A stretch of 64,000 bases of DNA from positions 18,248 to 82,247 of the forward strand of contig CALMEE010000083.1 of NCBI GenBank assembly GCA_937862885.1, given 5' to 3'. Below the pieces are notes generated by a model, which saw only the letters and a list, made by a program, of their open reading frames with translations, did not search any database and was not told where the DNA came from. Within the stretch, counting starts at the first letter, position 1; each line of letters begins with the position of its first letter. Shown in pieces: positions 37,969 to 48,780 of this stretch. The DNA is from an uncultured Planctomycetaceae bacterium (GTDB lineage: Bacteria > Planctomycetota > Planctomycetia > Pirellulales > Pirellulaceae). The position numbers and the translations under genes were made by a program.

Positions 37969-39117
37969 TCACTTAGCGAAGTTGCGAATCACGGCCAATG
38001 GTCGGATCCCTCGATTGCGTAAGCGCAACATGGCTAATTCGACTTCGGGAGCAGTTGCTTCAGAATCTCGATGAACCAAGATTACTCCGTCAACGGGAAT
38101 GGACTCCCCATTAACGGTTGAGTTTAAGGTCGCGACATCGCCTAAGTCGACCAGCGTGCAATCGAAATGTTTTCTGGTTGTTTCTGTTATGCGGCCCAAT
38201 AACTCATGCACTCGTTTAGCGATATCTGGATTAGCAGGTCGTTGCAGGGCCGCCAAAGTTAGATTTTCGGTCTCCGCCATGATCATGCCTTCGTGGCTCG
38301 GGCGTGAATTGGCCATTTCGTCGAGCCAGCTAATTCGTTGGTCAACGCCGGCGAAAGAGGTTAAGTTTGCGGAATCAATATCCGCGTCGACGACCATCAC
38401 ACGCTGCAGTCGCTTCGCTAACCACCGCGCCAAGCAAATCGTCAGCATACTCTTTCCGCTCTGACGTCCGACACCGCAAACTCCCAAACAATTGCCCACA
38501 TCCAGCATTCTCGACATCAATGTCGAACCGATGTCGGCCAATAGAGCCGACTGTTCCTCAAGAAACCGATTGGTGATCTGAGGCCAATGAAAAGAATGCG
38601 TCCGCCAACTCGGTTGTATTGGATTGCGCTGCTGTCTGGCTGACGCACTGCCCGGCAGCGCTGAGAGCGCATTCAGGACTTGCAAGGCTGGTGAACAAGC
38701 GACAATTGACAATTCCGGAAGTGAGGAAACGGATGCCGTCATCCATGCAGCCACGGATAGGGAACCAGCAAGGGAGGAGTCCAGGTCGGTGGTTGTTTGC
38801 AAGTCCAATCGGCTGATCAGACCGCGTTGCAATTCAAAATGGTGTGGGGGTAGGCCGAAATGATCCTCAAGAATCGGCTTACTGATGGTCTGCGCATGGC
38901 GGCCCAGTTTCCGTTCCACTCCTGTATCAACGCGGGTATGAATGCCATTATACCCCGTTAATCCATCCGTACCGCTTATTGATCTATCGACAACGGACCC
39001 AGCAGCCAGATGCAGCGTGTGTGGTGCTGGGACACCCGAGCGCTGAGACCGCCTGCACTTTGAGGGGAGGATCAGCAATTTGGGTGCGACAGACTCATAC
39101 AATTCGCTCACGCTCAT
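37969..39117 (-). CDS. MinD/CpsD-like P-loop ATPase with long N-terminal region
   Basis: The last 175 residues form a MinD/ParA or CpsD-type P-loop domain. GVGRQSGKSMLTICLARWL (about 215-233) is the Walker A region, RVMVVDADIDSANLTSFAG (239-257) resembles the A' motif of tyrosine-kinase-like ATPases, and CTLVDLGDVATLNS is the next acidic motif. The first 200 residues are unlike standard ParA, with no clear domain. The end (VELAMLRLRNRGIRPLAVIRNFAK) matches the close of polysaccharide-export regulatory kinases, but no Tyr cluster is visible. It converges on queE. Function is unknown; exopolysaccharide control or protein placement are options. Confidence 0.75.
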   Translation of the reverse strand: MSVSELYESVAPKLLILPSKCRRSQRSGVPAPHTLHLAAGSVVDRSISGTDGLTGYNGIHTRVDTGVERKLGRHAQTISKPILEDHFGLPPHHFELQRGLISRLDLQTTTDLDSSLAGSLSVAAWMTASVSSLPELSIVACSPALQVLNALSALPGSASARQQRNPIQPSWRTHSFHWPQITNRFLEEQSALLADIGSTLMSRMLDVGNCLGVCGVGRQSGKSMLTICLARWLAKRLQRVMVVDADIDSANLTSFAGVDQRISWLDEMANSRPSHEGMIMAETENLTLAALQRPANPDIAKRVHELLGRITETTRKHFDCTLVDLGDVATLNSTVNGESIPVDGVILVHRDSEATAPEVELAMLRLRNRGIRPLAVIRNFAK

Positions 39118-39527
39118 CGTGTAACTCGCAAAAAATGGCAGCTATTATTATATTAGTAATCTCGGCAATGATTATTGGACAACTGGCGATCGGCCAATAC
39201 TCGCTGGAACCGCGTACCGGGTCGCAGAAGTAGGTTGTTCACGAAAAGGCCGACTCGAAAGGTCGTGAGATGGGATTTCAAAGAATCGAATTCATCTGAG
39301 AACACCGGGTCAACCGGCGACTTTTCGCAAAACGATCATTTCGCGGTACTCGCGCAAGGTATCGGAAAGTACAGCGCTTCAAATCCATAAGTGCCTTTGA
39401 AGCAACGATGATTTGTATTGTCGCGAGTCGGCGGCCACTTCACTTGCGATAAGACGCGTGTGATGCGAACAATTGCTTCAACTCCGAAATATTTTATAAC
39501 CGGCACGTTTTCTCAACTTCTCGATAA
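39118..39527. other. Intergenic region upstream of metH
   Basis: 410 bp between the divergent MinD-like gene and metH. I looked for a cobalamin or S-adenosylhomocysteine riboswitch core and found neither. A 32-codon frame at 39135-39233 encodes a hydrophobic peptide (MAAIIILVISAMIIGQL...) without a ribosome site. Confidence 0.4.
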
Positions 39528-42500
39528 ATGGCAACTTTAGATAAGACGCAGACAAGCACTGAAATAGAAACCCGACTGCGGAATGAGATCCTGGTGTTAG
39601 ATGGTGCGACCGGGACCATGGTGCAGGCGCTGGGCTTGGACGAGTCCGACATTCGCGGGATGCGTTTTGCGAATCACACCAAAGAGTTGAAGAACTGTGT
39701 CGATGTGCTCCCGCTGACTCGGCCCGAAGACCAAATTGCCATTCATACGGAATACCTCAAGGCGGGCGCGGACATCATTTCCACAAACACATTCAATGCC
39801 AGCCCAATTGGTTTAATCGAGTTCGAACTCCCTGAAGAAATTGTCGAGGAGATTAACACGGAGGCAGTTCGTTGCGCAAGAATCGCCATCGAGCGATTCT
39901 GTTTGGATGCCGGAATCGACTCGGGCTCGCGATTTATTGCTGGCTCAATCGGCCCCACAGCGCGGCAAATGGCTATCTCGACCAACGTCGCAGATGCCGG
40001 TGTGCGCGGCGTTGAATTTGACGAAATGGTTGCGTCATATCGCAAGCAAGTCGAGGCACTTATTCGAGCGGGCGTTGATATTCTGCTCCCCGAAACCGTG
40101 ATTGATACACTCAACCTCAAAGCATGCCTATTTGCCATGGAGCAGGCATTCGATGAGTTTGGTTTTCGCGTACCAGTGATGATCTCGGGCACGTTCGACA
40201 AAGGTGGAGCAACCTTTGTGTCGGGACAAAGCGTTGCCGCATTTTGGAATTCGATTTCGCATTTTCCGATGCTGAGTTGCGGAATTAACTGTGCTCTCGG
40301 GCCAGATATTATGCGCGCTCACTTGCAGGAACTCGCGCAAATCGCCGACACCCATATCAGTTGCCATCCGAATGCCGGCCTGCCGAATGAGATGGGGCAA
40401 TTTGATCTTGGACCGGTCCAGATGGCGGAAATCGTTAGCGAATTTGCGGCAAATGGCTGGGTCAACATTATTGGTGGCTGCTGCGGTACCACGCCTGACC
40501 ATATCTATGAAATCCAGAAGCGCGTAAAATCGTTCACACCACACAAAAAGACGCAAGTCGCTGCATGGACTCGCCTCAGCGGTACACAGCCTTTAACGTT
40601 GCGCCCGGATTCAAATTTTTTGATGATTGGCGAGCGTACGAACGTGACCGGTTCACGCAGGTTTGCTGAACTTATTCGCGGAGATAAATTTGAAGAGGCG
40701 ATCGAGGTTGCGCGGCAACAAGTTGAAAATGGTGCCGCCGTGATCGACATCAACATGGATGATGCGCTCCTCGATGGTGAAGCTGCCATGCGACGGTTCC
40801 TGCGGTTAATCGCGGGCGAGTCGGACGTCAGTAAAGTCCCGGTAATGATCGATAGTTCCAAGTGGTCCGTGCTTGAGGCAGGATTGAAGTGCTGCCAAGG
40901 AAAGAGCATTGTGAATTCGATCAGCCTAAAAGATGGTCAAGAGTTGTTCCTAGAACGCGCCACACTGTGCCGTCGATATGGTGCAGCCGTCGTGGTGATG
41001 GCTTTTGACGAAGAAGGGCAAGCCGTCGAGATTGATGATAAGGTCAGAATCTGTCGGCGGGCCTTTCAGCTACTTACCGAGCAAGTCGGCTTTCCCCCCC
41101 AGGATATTATTTTCGATCCCAATATCTTGACCGTGGCCACCGGTATCGAAGAACACAACGATTACGCGATCAACTTCATCGAAGCAGTCAAACAGATCAA
41201 ACAGCAATGTCCTGGTGCCAAGACGAGCGGCGGCGTCAGCAATATCTCATTTTCGTTTCGCGGAAATGATGTCGTGCGCGAAGCCATGCATGCCGGGTTC
41301 CTGTATCACGCAATTAAGGCTGGCCTTGATATGGGCATCGTCAACGCGGGACAGTTAGCCATTTATGAGCAGATCCCCGCTGCGTTATTGGAGTTAGTGG
41401 AAGACGTGCTCTTTAACCGTCGCCCCGATGCAACCGAAAGATTGGTCGAGTACGCGGATTCCTTCAAGGGCAAAACAAAGAAAACACAAAGCGAAGACTT
41501 GGCCTGGCGCGAGGAACCGCTGGAAAAACGTATCGGCCACGCCATCATCAAGGGGATCGAAAAATACATCGAATTGGATATGGAGGAAGCGCGACAGAAG
41601 TACACGCGATGTTTGCAAATTATCGAAGGTCCGATGATGGAAGGCATGAGCGTCGTCGGTGATTTGTTCGGTGCGGGCAAAATGTTTCTTCCGCAAGTCG
41701 TGAAGTCCGCCCGCGTTATGAAAAAGGCAGTCGCCTATCTCATGCCGTTCATGGAGCAGGAAAAAGTCGCGGACGGTCTCACCGGACAAGAATTTCGGGG
41801 CACGATTTTGCTGGCGACCGTCAAAGGCGATGTGCACGATATCGGCAAAAATATTGTAGGTGTTGTTCTCGGCTGCAATAACTACAAGATTATCGACCTG
41901 GGCGTGATGGTGCCGGCTGAACGGATTTTGGAGGTGGCAAAAACCGAAGGCGTCGACATGATCGGCTTGTCCGGACTGATCACTCCTAGCCTCGACGAGA
42001 TGGTGCATGTCGCTAGCGAGATGCAACGTCAAGGTTTCAACATCCCTCTGCTGATCGGAGGTGCGACCACCAGCGAAAAGCATACGGCGGTAAAGATCGC
42101 GCCCAAGTACGACCATCCCACGATCCATGTCCTGGACGCTTCGCGCAGCGTCGGAGTTGTCGACCGCTTGATGAGCCAGGAACTTCGCGAGGAAATCGTT
42201 CGCGATAACCATGCCAAACAAGTGAAACTCAAGAAGGCTTACGAAAAGCGGCAAGTGAAACTTGTGCCCTACGCCGAGGCATTAGAAAAAAGATTTGAAA
42301 CCGATTGGAAAACGGTGCAGTTGGCCAAGCCCTTGTTTACAGGAACACGCGAGCTGAAAAATTTCCCATTGCGCCGCCTAGCCGACTTCATCGATTGGAC
42401 CCCATTCTTTTGGACTTGGGATTTGAAAGGGAAGTTCCCGGGCATCTTGGACGACCCGCACTGTGGCGAGGAAGCGCGCAAGGTATATGAAGACGCATTG

Positions 42501-43238
42501 GACTTGATCGAGCTTATTATCTCGCAAAAACGGTTGGTCGCCAATGGTATCTATGGCTTCTGGCATGCCTACCGAGATGGTGATGATGTGATTGTATATG
42601 CCAACAGCAAACGAGAAACAGAATTGGCTCGATTTCACATGTTGCGACAACAATGGCAAAGACAGGGTCAAGACGTCTATCGTTCGCTGGCCGATTACGT
42701 CGCCCCGATCACCAGCGGTCGCGAAGACTTTATCGGTGCGTTCGCCGTCACGGCCGGTCTGGGTTGTGACGATTTCGCCGCCGAATTCGACCGCCAAAAT
42801 GACGATTACAATTCCATCATGGTCAAAGCGATTGCCGATCGAATGGCAGAAGCCTTTGCCGAACTGTTGCATGAACAGGCTCGCCGTGATTGGGGATATG
42901 GCCGCGCGGAATTGTTATCAACGCAAGAGTTGATTCAAGAGAAATATCGTGGTATACGCCCAGCACCTGGCTACCCAGCCTGCCCTGACCATACGGAAAA
43001 ACTGACGATCTGGGAACTGATGGATGTCGAGCAAAAAACCGGCATTCAGCTGACCGAGTCTTTGGCCATGTGGCCAGCGGCCAGTGTCTGCGGTCTTTAT
43101 TTCGCTCATCCGGAAGCACGGTATTTTGCGGTCGACCGCATCAGCCGCGACCAAGTGGAAGACTACGCCAAGAGAAAACACTTGAGTGTCGAAGAGGTTC
43201 AACAATGGCTGGCTCCCAATCTCGGATACGATCCCTAA
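39528..43238 (+). CDS. metH: Cobalamin-dependent methionine synthase
   Basis: MetH transfers a methyl group from methyltetrahydrofolate through cobalamin to homocysteine. The 1236-residue product has all four modules. The homocysteine domain has zinc ligands C255 (GINCALG), C318 and C319 ([10 protein letters not shown]). The pterin-binding domain has [14 protein letters not shown] near 365. The B12 domain has [15 protein letters not shown] near 770, where His is the lower cobalt ligand. The C-terminal reactivation domain has [12 protein letters not shown] near 1143. Length matches E. coli MetH (1227). Its zinc, cobalt and SAM sites all look intact. No promoter or riboswitch was recognised upstream. 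Confidence 0.97.
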   Translation: MATLDKTQTSTEIETRLRNEILVLDGATGTMVQALGLDESDIRGMRFANHTKELKNCVDVLPLTRPEDQIAIHTEYLKAGADIISTNTFNASPIGLIEFELPEEIVEEINTEAVRCARIAIERFCLDAGIDSGSRFIAGSIGPTARQMAISTNVADAGVRGVEFDEMVASYRKQVEALIRAGVDILLPETVIDTLNLKACLFAMEQAFDEFGFRVPVMISGTFDKGGATFVSGQSVAAFWNSISHFPMLSCGINCALGPDIMRAHLQELAQIADTHISCHPNAGLPNEMGQFDLGPVQMAEIVSEFAANGWVNIIGGCCGTTPDHIYEIQKRVKSFTPHKKTQVAAWTRLSGTQPLTLRPDSNFLMIGERTNVTGSRRFAELIRGDKFEEAIEVARQQVENGAAVIDINMDDALLDGEAAMRRFLRLIAGESDVSKVPVMIDSSKWSVLEAGLKCCQGKSIVNSISLKDGQELFLERATLCRRYGAAVVVMAFDEEGQAVEIDDKVRICRRAFQLLTEQVGFPPQDIIFDPNILTVATGIEEHNDYAINFIEAVKQIKQQCPGAKTSGGVSNISFSFRGNDVVREAMHAGFLYHAIKAGLDMGIVNAGQLAIYEQIPAALLELVEDVLFNRRPDATERLVEYADSFKGKTKKTQSEDLAWREEPLEKRIGHAIIKGIEKYIELDMEEARQKYTRCLQIIEGPMMEGMSVVGDLFGAGKMFLPQVVKSARVMKKAVAYLMPFMEQEKVADGLTGQEFRGTILLATVKGDVHDIGKNIVGVVLGCNNYKIIDLGVMVPAERILEVAKTEGVDMIGLSGLITPSLDEMVHVASEMQRQGFNIPLLIGGATTSEKHTAVKIAPKYDHPTIHVLDASRSVGVVDRLMSQELREEIVRDNHAKQVKLKKAYEKRQVKLVPYAEALEKRFETDWKTVQLAKPLFTGTRELKNFPLRRLADFIDWTPFFWTWDLKGKFPGILDDPHCGEEARKVYEDALDLIELIISQKRLVANGIYGFWHAYRDGDDVIVYANSKRETELARFHMLRQQWQRQGQDVYRSLADYVAPITSGREDFIGAFAVTAGLGCDDFAAEFDRQNDDYNSIMVKAIADRMAEAFAELLHEQARRDWGYGRAELLSTQELIQEKYRGIRPAPGYPACPDHTEKLTIWELMDVEQKTGIQLTESLAMWPAASVCGLYFAHPEARYFAVDRISRDQVEDYAKRKHLSVEEVQQWLAPNLGYDP

Positions 43239-43636
43239 CCTAAAAGATTTCGGGTGCGAGTCGAGCGAGACCTTTGACGAATGACGAACCCTAAAAGAGC
43301 GCCAGGCGTCTCGCTCGCTGCTTCTGCCTGAACGCCAAACGGTTGTGGCCTGAAGATCGTGCTCGTAATCGTACTCAATGAAGTGGTCCGCGTACTCGAA
43401 AGTTTCGCGGCCTCAGCGAACGCGCATCGCCAAAGCTATATACGAGGAGTAAAAGAACCGTATTTCATGGTAATTTAGTGATCATCATCGCAGGGCCTTC
43501 AGTGAGAACTGTCTAAAATTTCTTGTTTTTTGGCGATTCAGAAAGAAATTTGGGTTTCTTGAATTTACCAGTGGCCATTTGGGACTCCGTTTGCCATTAC
43601 TCAAGCAGAGAGTAATCGAAAACAAGGAGAACAGAA
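43239..43636. other. Intergenic region downstream of metH
   Basis: 398 bp with a perfect 10-bp inverted repeat (43262-43271 and 43308-43317) separated by 36 bases, about 25 bases after the metH stop. It could help end the transcript but lacks a T-run. No gene is evident. Confidence 0.4.
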
Positions 43637-43834
43637 ATGGAATCCCGCAACCAAACCAGCTTAACCCAAGCCGCATTGATGACCGAACATCGGTCGGAAT
43701 TCGCATTCGCACCAATAAACGAATCTTGCGCCTTGCAGACATGGCTTGCAGAACAACTTACGGATTTGGAGCAGCGGCTGGCTGACTTCATCACGGCACG
43801 CTCATTGAACCAGTCGCTTTCCCAAGGTCGTTAA
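43637..43834 (+). CDS. 65-residue hypothetical protein with strong ribosome site
   Basis: AAGGAG lies eight bases before the ATG, one of the best ribosome sites in the window, where most genes have none. The product starts MESRNQTSLTQAALMTEHRS and contains CALQTWLAEQLTDLEQRLADFI, a predicted amphipathic helix. A single Cys (residue 31) and no membrane segment are visible. I do not recognise a family. The good ribosome site and isolated position suggest an independently expressed small cytoplasmic protein. Confidence 0.6.
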   Translation: MESRNQTSLTQAALMTEHRSEFAFAPINESCALQTWLAEQLTDLEQRLADFITARSLNQSLSQGR

Positions 43835-44084
43835 GCAGCATTTCGTTTAGCCCATCCATTTTTCGCCGCGCGAGGAATTAGCCGCAACTCAGAAAAGCGG
43901 CAATAACATACGACGCGCTTTCTCTACCATTGCACAAACCCATCTCGTTGCTACGACAAAACGACGCCACGTTGAATATACGAGTACGCACAGGCGTAAA
44001 GACGACATGAACTACGCCGGCAAAAGAGCGTCAAACAAGCTGTCAACGACTCAAGCTCAAAAATTCTGTTTCACGATAATGGCG

Positions 44085-44138
44085 AAAACCCGCCGGAACT
44101 ACTCGTCCTGGGCGGACGGGCAGTTCGGCGGGTGGTTT
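44085..44138 (-). terminator. Terminator downstream of first subtilase
   Basis: The stem CCCGCCGGAACT pairs with AGTTCGGCGGG (one bulged G), with an inner CGTCC/GGACG stem. On the minus strand it is followed by GGGTTTTCGCC. A close copy lies after the second subtilase at 46688-46743. Confidence 0.75.
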
Positions 44139-44168
44139 CAGCCTTATTGATTAAGCTACTTCACTTGC

Positions 44169-46172
44169 TTAGGGAACTCGGTACCAGGCGAAACCAAGGT
44201 AACCGGGAGTCATATCCATTCTGTGCTTGCGAGCACGGATGACGTAGTTTCCAGACACGGCTGGTATGAAATCTACGATCTCATAGGTGTTATCCCAGCT
44301 GTTAGACGAAGCAACCACCTGGCCGCTTGGATTCAAGACCTGAAGATCGACATCCGCACTTGGGCGATTAGCGTAGGAAGCATAGTTTGGATTGTTATTC
44401 CAAGCGATCACCACTCGCGTTCGCTTTCCTGCTACCAACGGAATGGTGCGTAGGTTGACGCTGGCAGCGGTATTGGTATTGTAGGGTATGCCACCCCAAC
44501 CACCATTCACGCCACGAGCCACATCATCCGCCAGATGAGCTTGCACGCCACCGGCTCCATCGCGATTGCTCAGGCGAGCCGCACCTTCCAAGTTTTGCAG
44601 TGCCGTTGCCATGATGATGGCTTTCACGGACTCAGGCCAACTTTGCAGCACAGGGGCACGTTGCATGAGGAGTGCAGCCACCCCTGATACTGCTGGTGCG
44701 GCGAAGCTGGTTCCATTCGAGCCATTGTTCAACCATGGTGAAGCGTTGGTTAGAGTAATGATGCTCGAACCTGGAGCAACAACCTCAGGCTTGATCCGGT
44801 CACTATTTGCCGAGGTCGGATTCAGATAACTCGAAAAACCTGACATGACGTCGTCCGATGTGAACAATGTGTTGCGGTCATCGAACGCACCTACCGTGAT
44901 CCCGTTATAGAAGTTTCCAGGATTGGTAATGTTGGGAATGCTTTGTGTGCCGCGATTTCCAGCTGACTTGACAACGGTCAAATTGTGCGAGAACACCAGC
45001 GTATCAAGGTAGCGCGCCATGGCGTTTGGTACACGCGACGTGTTGTCGGTACCCCAACTATTGTTGAGCACTCGGGCACCCCAAGTTCTGGCCCAGGTCA
45101 TGCTTTGTTGAAGTTCGGAGTCCCAACCGCCGCTGGACCCTCCGATGTACAATTGGGAGAACGGGGCAATTCCACGATGCGTGCTGTGGCGACTGGCGAT
45201 AACACCGACGACACCTGCCGCATGCGCATGTAGGCTAGTGTATGTGTTTTGTTGTGTGATGCCGGCCAGGAACGGATTGTTAATGTTCACTCGGCCACCG
45301 ACTTCGATCACACCGACGCGCACTCCGGTACCAGTGATACCACGATTATTGACAATATCCGCACCCATGACTCGCCGTGAAATATTTAATTCCGGGATGT
45401 TGATCGAGTCCAAGTAGACTTCCATAACATCTTTGTCCGCTGCGATTTCACTGATCATATCAGGAGTTAGACTTGCCTGGATCAATGGAGCGTCTTCCAG
45501 CATCAAGGGGTCCGCTCCGCGACCGATCAATTTTTCGACGACAGGATCGCCGTAGACTTTGTTTCTCATCATGGTGATGGAGGCAAAATCACGTTGCATT
45601 TTTTCGACGGCTTTCTCATCGAATGTGCCGTCGGGACTGGGCCGATCTGGAACGAGAACGTCGTCGGGCACACGGACCCAGATAAGCACGGGAATTTGCT
45701 CGTCTCCACGGGCAAACCGCATGCGATCCTGCAAATCAGGATGCAATCGGCCACCTTTCGCGGAAGCCAGATCTGCTTCTCGGGCCAGTGTGTCATTGGC
45801 AACAGCACGTCCTTGGCTATCCAATACGATTTCGTGAACTTCGCCTTGCTCATCAAGGACTTTGAACGAAAAGATCAGCTGGTTGGTGTTGGCCGACATG
45901 GTCATGCTACTGGCAACAATTTCCGGGTTCTCTAACTTGAGGTCCTCGGCGGCGAGTTGCTTGGCCATCGACTCGGCAGCCTTCAATATGGCGGCTGTTT
46001 CGTCGTCTTCAGATTGTCTTTTTTCGGACCCTTTGTCGGATTGTTCGTCGAAGGAGCGCGAATCCTGAACAGGGGCCGCATTCACGTTTTGTTGCCACAC
46101 TTGTCCGTAACCCATGGGTAACGTGACAGCCAGGACCAGGGCAACTCGAGTAATCAGATTTCTAACTTTCAT
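44169..46172 (-). CDS. Exported subtilisin-like protease (S8), Glu in place of catalytic Asp
   Basis: The 667-residue product has a signal peptide (residues 1-32, ending NVNAA), a prodomain-like region to about 270, an S8 catalytic domain at about 275-530, and a C-terminal domain of about 120 residues with a jelly-roll-like ending (NYVIRARKHRMDMTPGYLGF). The Ser is S489 in NGTSFAAP, the His is best aligned as H317 in LHAHAAGVVG, and the oxyanion Asn is N406 in SAGN. At the Asp position the motif reads VGVIEVGG, giving Glu290. GGAAAG before the ATG is a good ribosome site. The gene is a tandem duplicate of the next upstream gene, with its own terminator and leader. Confidence 0.9.
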   Translation of the reverse strand: MKVRNLITRVALVLAVTLPMGYGQVWQQNVNAAPVQDSRSFDEQSDKGSEKRQSEDDETAAILKAAESMAKQLAAEDLKLENPEIVASSMTMSANTNQLIFSFKVLDEQGEVHEIVLDSQGRAVANDTLAREADLASAKGGRLHPDLQDRMRFARGDEQIPVLIWVRVPDDVLVPDRPSPDGTFDEKAVEKMQRDFASITMMRNKVYGDPVVEKLIGRGADPLMLEDAPLIQASLTPDMISEIAADKDVMEVYLDSINIPELNISRRVMGADIVNNRGITGTGVRVGVIEVGGRVNINNPFLAGITQQNTYTSLHAHAAGVVGVIASRHSTHRGIAPFSQLYIGGSSGGWDSELQQSMTWARTWGARVLNNSWGTDNTSRVPNAMARYLDTLVFSHNLTVVKSAGNRGTQSIPNITNPGNFYNGITVGAFDDRNTLFTSDDVMSGFSSYLNPTSANSDRIKPEVVAPGSSIITLTNASPWLNNGSNGTSFAAPAVSGVAALLMQRAPVLQSWPESVKAIIMATALQNLEGAARLSNRDGAGGVQAHLADDVARGVNGGWGGIPYNTNTAASVNLRTIPLVAGKRTRVVIAWNNNPNYASYANRPSADVDLQVLNPSGQVVASSNSWDNTYEIVDFIPAVSGNYVIRARKHRMDMTPGYLGFAWYRVP

Positions 46173-46687
46173 GGTACTTTCCTATCAAAATTTACGTAGT
46201 TGTTGACCGTTACGTCATCCGAGCAAACACCGCTTCGCGTACGTAATTTTGAAATGAAGGCCAAGAGGCAAACCGCTAAAATATTCTGGAGAGAATCCAG
46301 CTCTCCAGAAAAAGCGATTTGAATGCCTATCCAAATGCCTGCAAACTCCTAACTCGCCGCATCAGAGGTAGTTGTCGAACTCGTAACCCAACCAGTTAGC
46401 GAGGGACGGATCGGGGATGGGCCACGGAAATCCAGAAGAGAAGAAAATACATGCAGAGTTGATGAAATCGTTGTCAAGCATAAGAGCATTAAGATTTCCC
46501 AACTTGCCAGTCAAGGCGTCGTTCTCGGCCATTTTCGTACAGCGACAGTATTTGGGTCACTTGGAGCACGGATTTTGGAGGCACGTGAGATGCAGAGGCA
46601 AGTATTGTTCTTGTTTAGTCGAACTTCGGGAGTTTGAGGAACGCAATGGAATCCGCCAGGACGAATGGTTTGTTCCAGGGTTAAAGC
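46173..46687. other. Leader/promoter region of first subtilase
   Basis: 515 bp between the two protease genes. A perfect 10-bp hairpin (46284-46293 with 46301-46310) lies about 110 bases upstream of the ATG. The 25 bases just before the ATG match the other copy almost exactly. No separate gene is supported. Confidence 0.5.
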
Positions 46688-46743
46688 GAAAACCCGCCGG
46701 AACTACTCGTCCTTGGGGGGACTGGTAGTTCGGCGGGTTGTTT
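46688..46743 (-). terminator. Terminator downstream of second subtilase
   Basis: CCCGCCGGAACTAC pairs with GTAGTTCGGCGGG with one bulge; on the minus strand it continues into GGGTTTTCGC. The sequence closely matches the terminator at 44085-44138 and so was duplicated with the gene. Confidence 0.75.
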
Positions 46744-46773
46744 CAGCCTTAGTGATTGAGCTACTTCACTTGT

Positions 46774-48780
46774 TTAGGGAACTCGGTACCAGGCGTAACC
46801 AAGGTAACCGGGAGTCATGTCCATGCGGTGCTTGCGAGCACGGATGGTGTAGTTGCCAGTCACCGAAGGTACAAAGTCGACGATTTCGTACGTGTTGTCA
46901 AAACTGTACGACCCAATGACTACCTGGCCGTTTGGACCCAAGATTTGCAGGTCAACGTCCGCACTGGGACGACTGGCGTAGGACGCGTAGTTCGGATTGT
47001 TGTTCCAAGCGATCACGACTCGCGTACGCTTGCCTGCCACCAAGGAGATTGTGCGTAGGTTGGTGGTGAACGCAGCATTGGTGTTGTAGTTAGTACCGCC
47101 CCAACCGCCATTCACTCCCCGAGTTACGTCATCCGCTAAATGAGCTTGAACGCCACCGGCTCCATCGCGAGTGCTCAGGCGAGCCGCACCTTCCAAGTTT
47201 TGCAGTGCCGTTGCCATGATAATGGCTTTGACGACCTCTGGCCACTGTTGCAGGCTAGGAGCACGCTGCATGATAAGTGCGGCGATTCCAGAAACCGCGG
47301 GGGCCGAAAAACTGGTTCCGTTCACACCACCGTGCAACCAAGGCGAAGCGTTGGTCAGGTTGATGATGGCCGTTCCAGGTGCGACAACTTCAGGCTTGAT
47401 CCGGTCGCCACTGGTTGATGTCGGATTCAAATAGCTCGAAAAGGTCGACATTACGTCGTCAGCAGTTAACAACGTGTTGCGGTCATCGAAGGAGCCTACC
47501 GTGATGATGTTGTATGCGGTCGCCGGATTGGTAACGTTGGGTACAGTTTGAGCACCGCGATTCCCGGCTGAATTGACAACCGTCATCCGATGCGTAAAGA
47601 CCAAGTTATCAAGGTAGCGCGCCATGGCGTTAGGTACACGCGACGTGTCGTCGTAACCCCAACTATTGTTGATTACTCGGGCACCCCATGTTCTGGCCCA
47701 AGTCATGCTTTGTTGCAGCTCGGAATCCCAGCCAGCATGTGAGCCTCCGACATACAACTGAACGAATGGTGCGATACCTCGATGGGTACTGTGACGGCTG
47801 GCAATGACTCCAGCTACCGAAGCAGCATGCCAGTGTAAGCTGGTATAAGTCATTTGCTGCTGAGCGACATTGAGGTATGGATTGTTGAGGTTCACTCGTC
47901 CATAGCGCTCAATTACGGCAACACGAATTCCATTACCGGTAATTCCGCGATTATTCACAATATCTGCTCCAACCACTCTTCGCGCAACGTTGGACTGTTG
48001 CTCGTTGATCGAATCCAAATAGATCTCTAAGACATCTTTGTCCGCTGCGAGGTCAAAAATCTGGTCTTTGGTTAGTGCCGTTGCGATCATAGGCGCATCC
48101 TCAGCGAGAACCGCATCCGCACCATCATCGATCAGTTTTTCAAGCACAGAATCGGCGTAAGCTTTGTTGCGAATCATTGCAACGCCTGCAAAGTCGCGTT
48201 GTAATTTTTCAGCTGTCTTTTCGTCGTACGCGTCGTCGGGACTAGGTAGGGTTGGCAAAGGAACTTCGTTGGGAACGCGAATCCAAATCAACACTGGAAT
48301 CTCCTCGTCATTGTCACGAGAGAAACTCAAGCGATCCTGCAAAGAAGGATGGATTCGTCCACTCTTTCCATAAATCAAATCTTCTTTGTCAAAAAGAGCC
48401 TCTCTTGTCTGGGATCGGCCTTGGCCGTCCAGCACGATATCATGGACCATACCAAGTTCATCCAAGATTTTGAACGCAAAAATGGGTTGCTCCGATGGCA
48501 AAAGAACCATCGAGCGGGAGACGATTTCCGACTTGCCCAATTTAAGTTCCTGCTCGGCGAATGACAAAGCCAATGCTTCAGCAGCTTTCAAGATGGGGGC
48601 GATTTCATCATCTTGAGATTCCTTCTTTGCTTCAGACCCTTTGTCGGACTGTTCGTCGAGGGAGCGCGAATCCTGAACAGGGGCCGCATTCACGTTTTGT
48701 TGCCACACTTGTCCGTAACCCATGGGTAACGTAACAGCCAGGACCAAGGCAACTCGAGTAATCAGATTTCTAACTTTCAT
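46774..48780 (-). CDS. Exported subtilisin-like protease (S8), tandem paralogue
   Basis: At 668 residues it aligns along its whole length with the downstream protease. The first 40 residues are identical (MKVRNLITRVALVLAVTLPM...), the prodomain is much more divergent, and the catalytic and C-terminal parts are closely similar. The active-site Ser is in NGTSFSAP, the His in LHWHAASVAG, the oxyanion Asn in SAGNRGAQ. The Asp position again reads Glu (VAVIERYG). Both copies keep apparently intact frames, so both are probably expressed, each with its own leader and terminator. Substrate specificity may have diverged through the prodomain and surface loops. Confidence 0.9.
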   Translation of the reverse strand: MKVRNLITRVALVLAVTLPMGYGQVWQQNVNAAPVQDSRSLDEQSDKGSEAKKESQDDEIAPILKAAEALALSFAEQELKLGKSEIVSRSMVLLPSEQPIFAFKILDELGMVHDIVLDGQGRSQTREALFDKEDLIYGKSGRIHPSLQDRLSFSRDNDEEIPVLIWIRVPNEVPLPTLPSPDDAYDEKTAEKLQRDFAGVAMIRNKAYADSVLEKLIDDGADAVLAEDAPMIATALTKDQIFDLAADKDVLEIYLDSINEQQSNVARRVVGADIVNNRGITGNGIRVAVIERYGRVNLNNPYLNVAQQQMTYTSLHWHAASVAGVIASRHSTHRGIAPFVQLYVGGSHAGWDSELQQSMTWARTWGARVINNSWGYDDTSRVPNAMARYLDNLVFTHRMTVVNSAGNRGAQTVPNVTNPATAYNIITVGSFDDRNTLLTADDVMSTFSSYLNPTSTSGDRIKPEVVAPGTAIINLTNASPWLHGGVNGTSFSAPAVSGIAALIMQRAPSLQQWPEVVKAIIMATALQNLEGAARLSTRDGAGGVQAHLADDVTRGVNGGWGGTNYNTNAAFTTNLRTISLVAGKRTRVVIAWNNNPNYASYASRPSADVDLQILGPNGQVVIGSYSFDNTYEIVDFVPSVTGNYTIRARKHRMDMTPGYLGYAWYRVP

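Noticed and set aside
39135..39233. 32-residue hydrophobic peptide frame upstream of metH
   Set aside because: No ribosome site and too short to distinguish from chance.
39118..39527. Possible cobalamin or SAH riboswitch ahead of metH
   Set aside because: Neither the B12-box-type nor the SAH-type conserved core was found.
43262..43317. 10-bp inverted repeat after metH as a terminator
   Set aside because: A 36-base loop and no following T-run argue against an intrinsic terminator.
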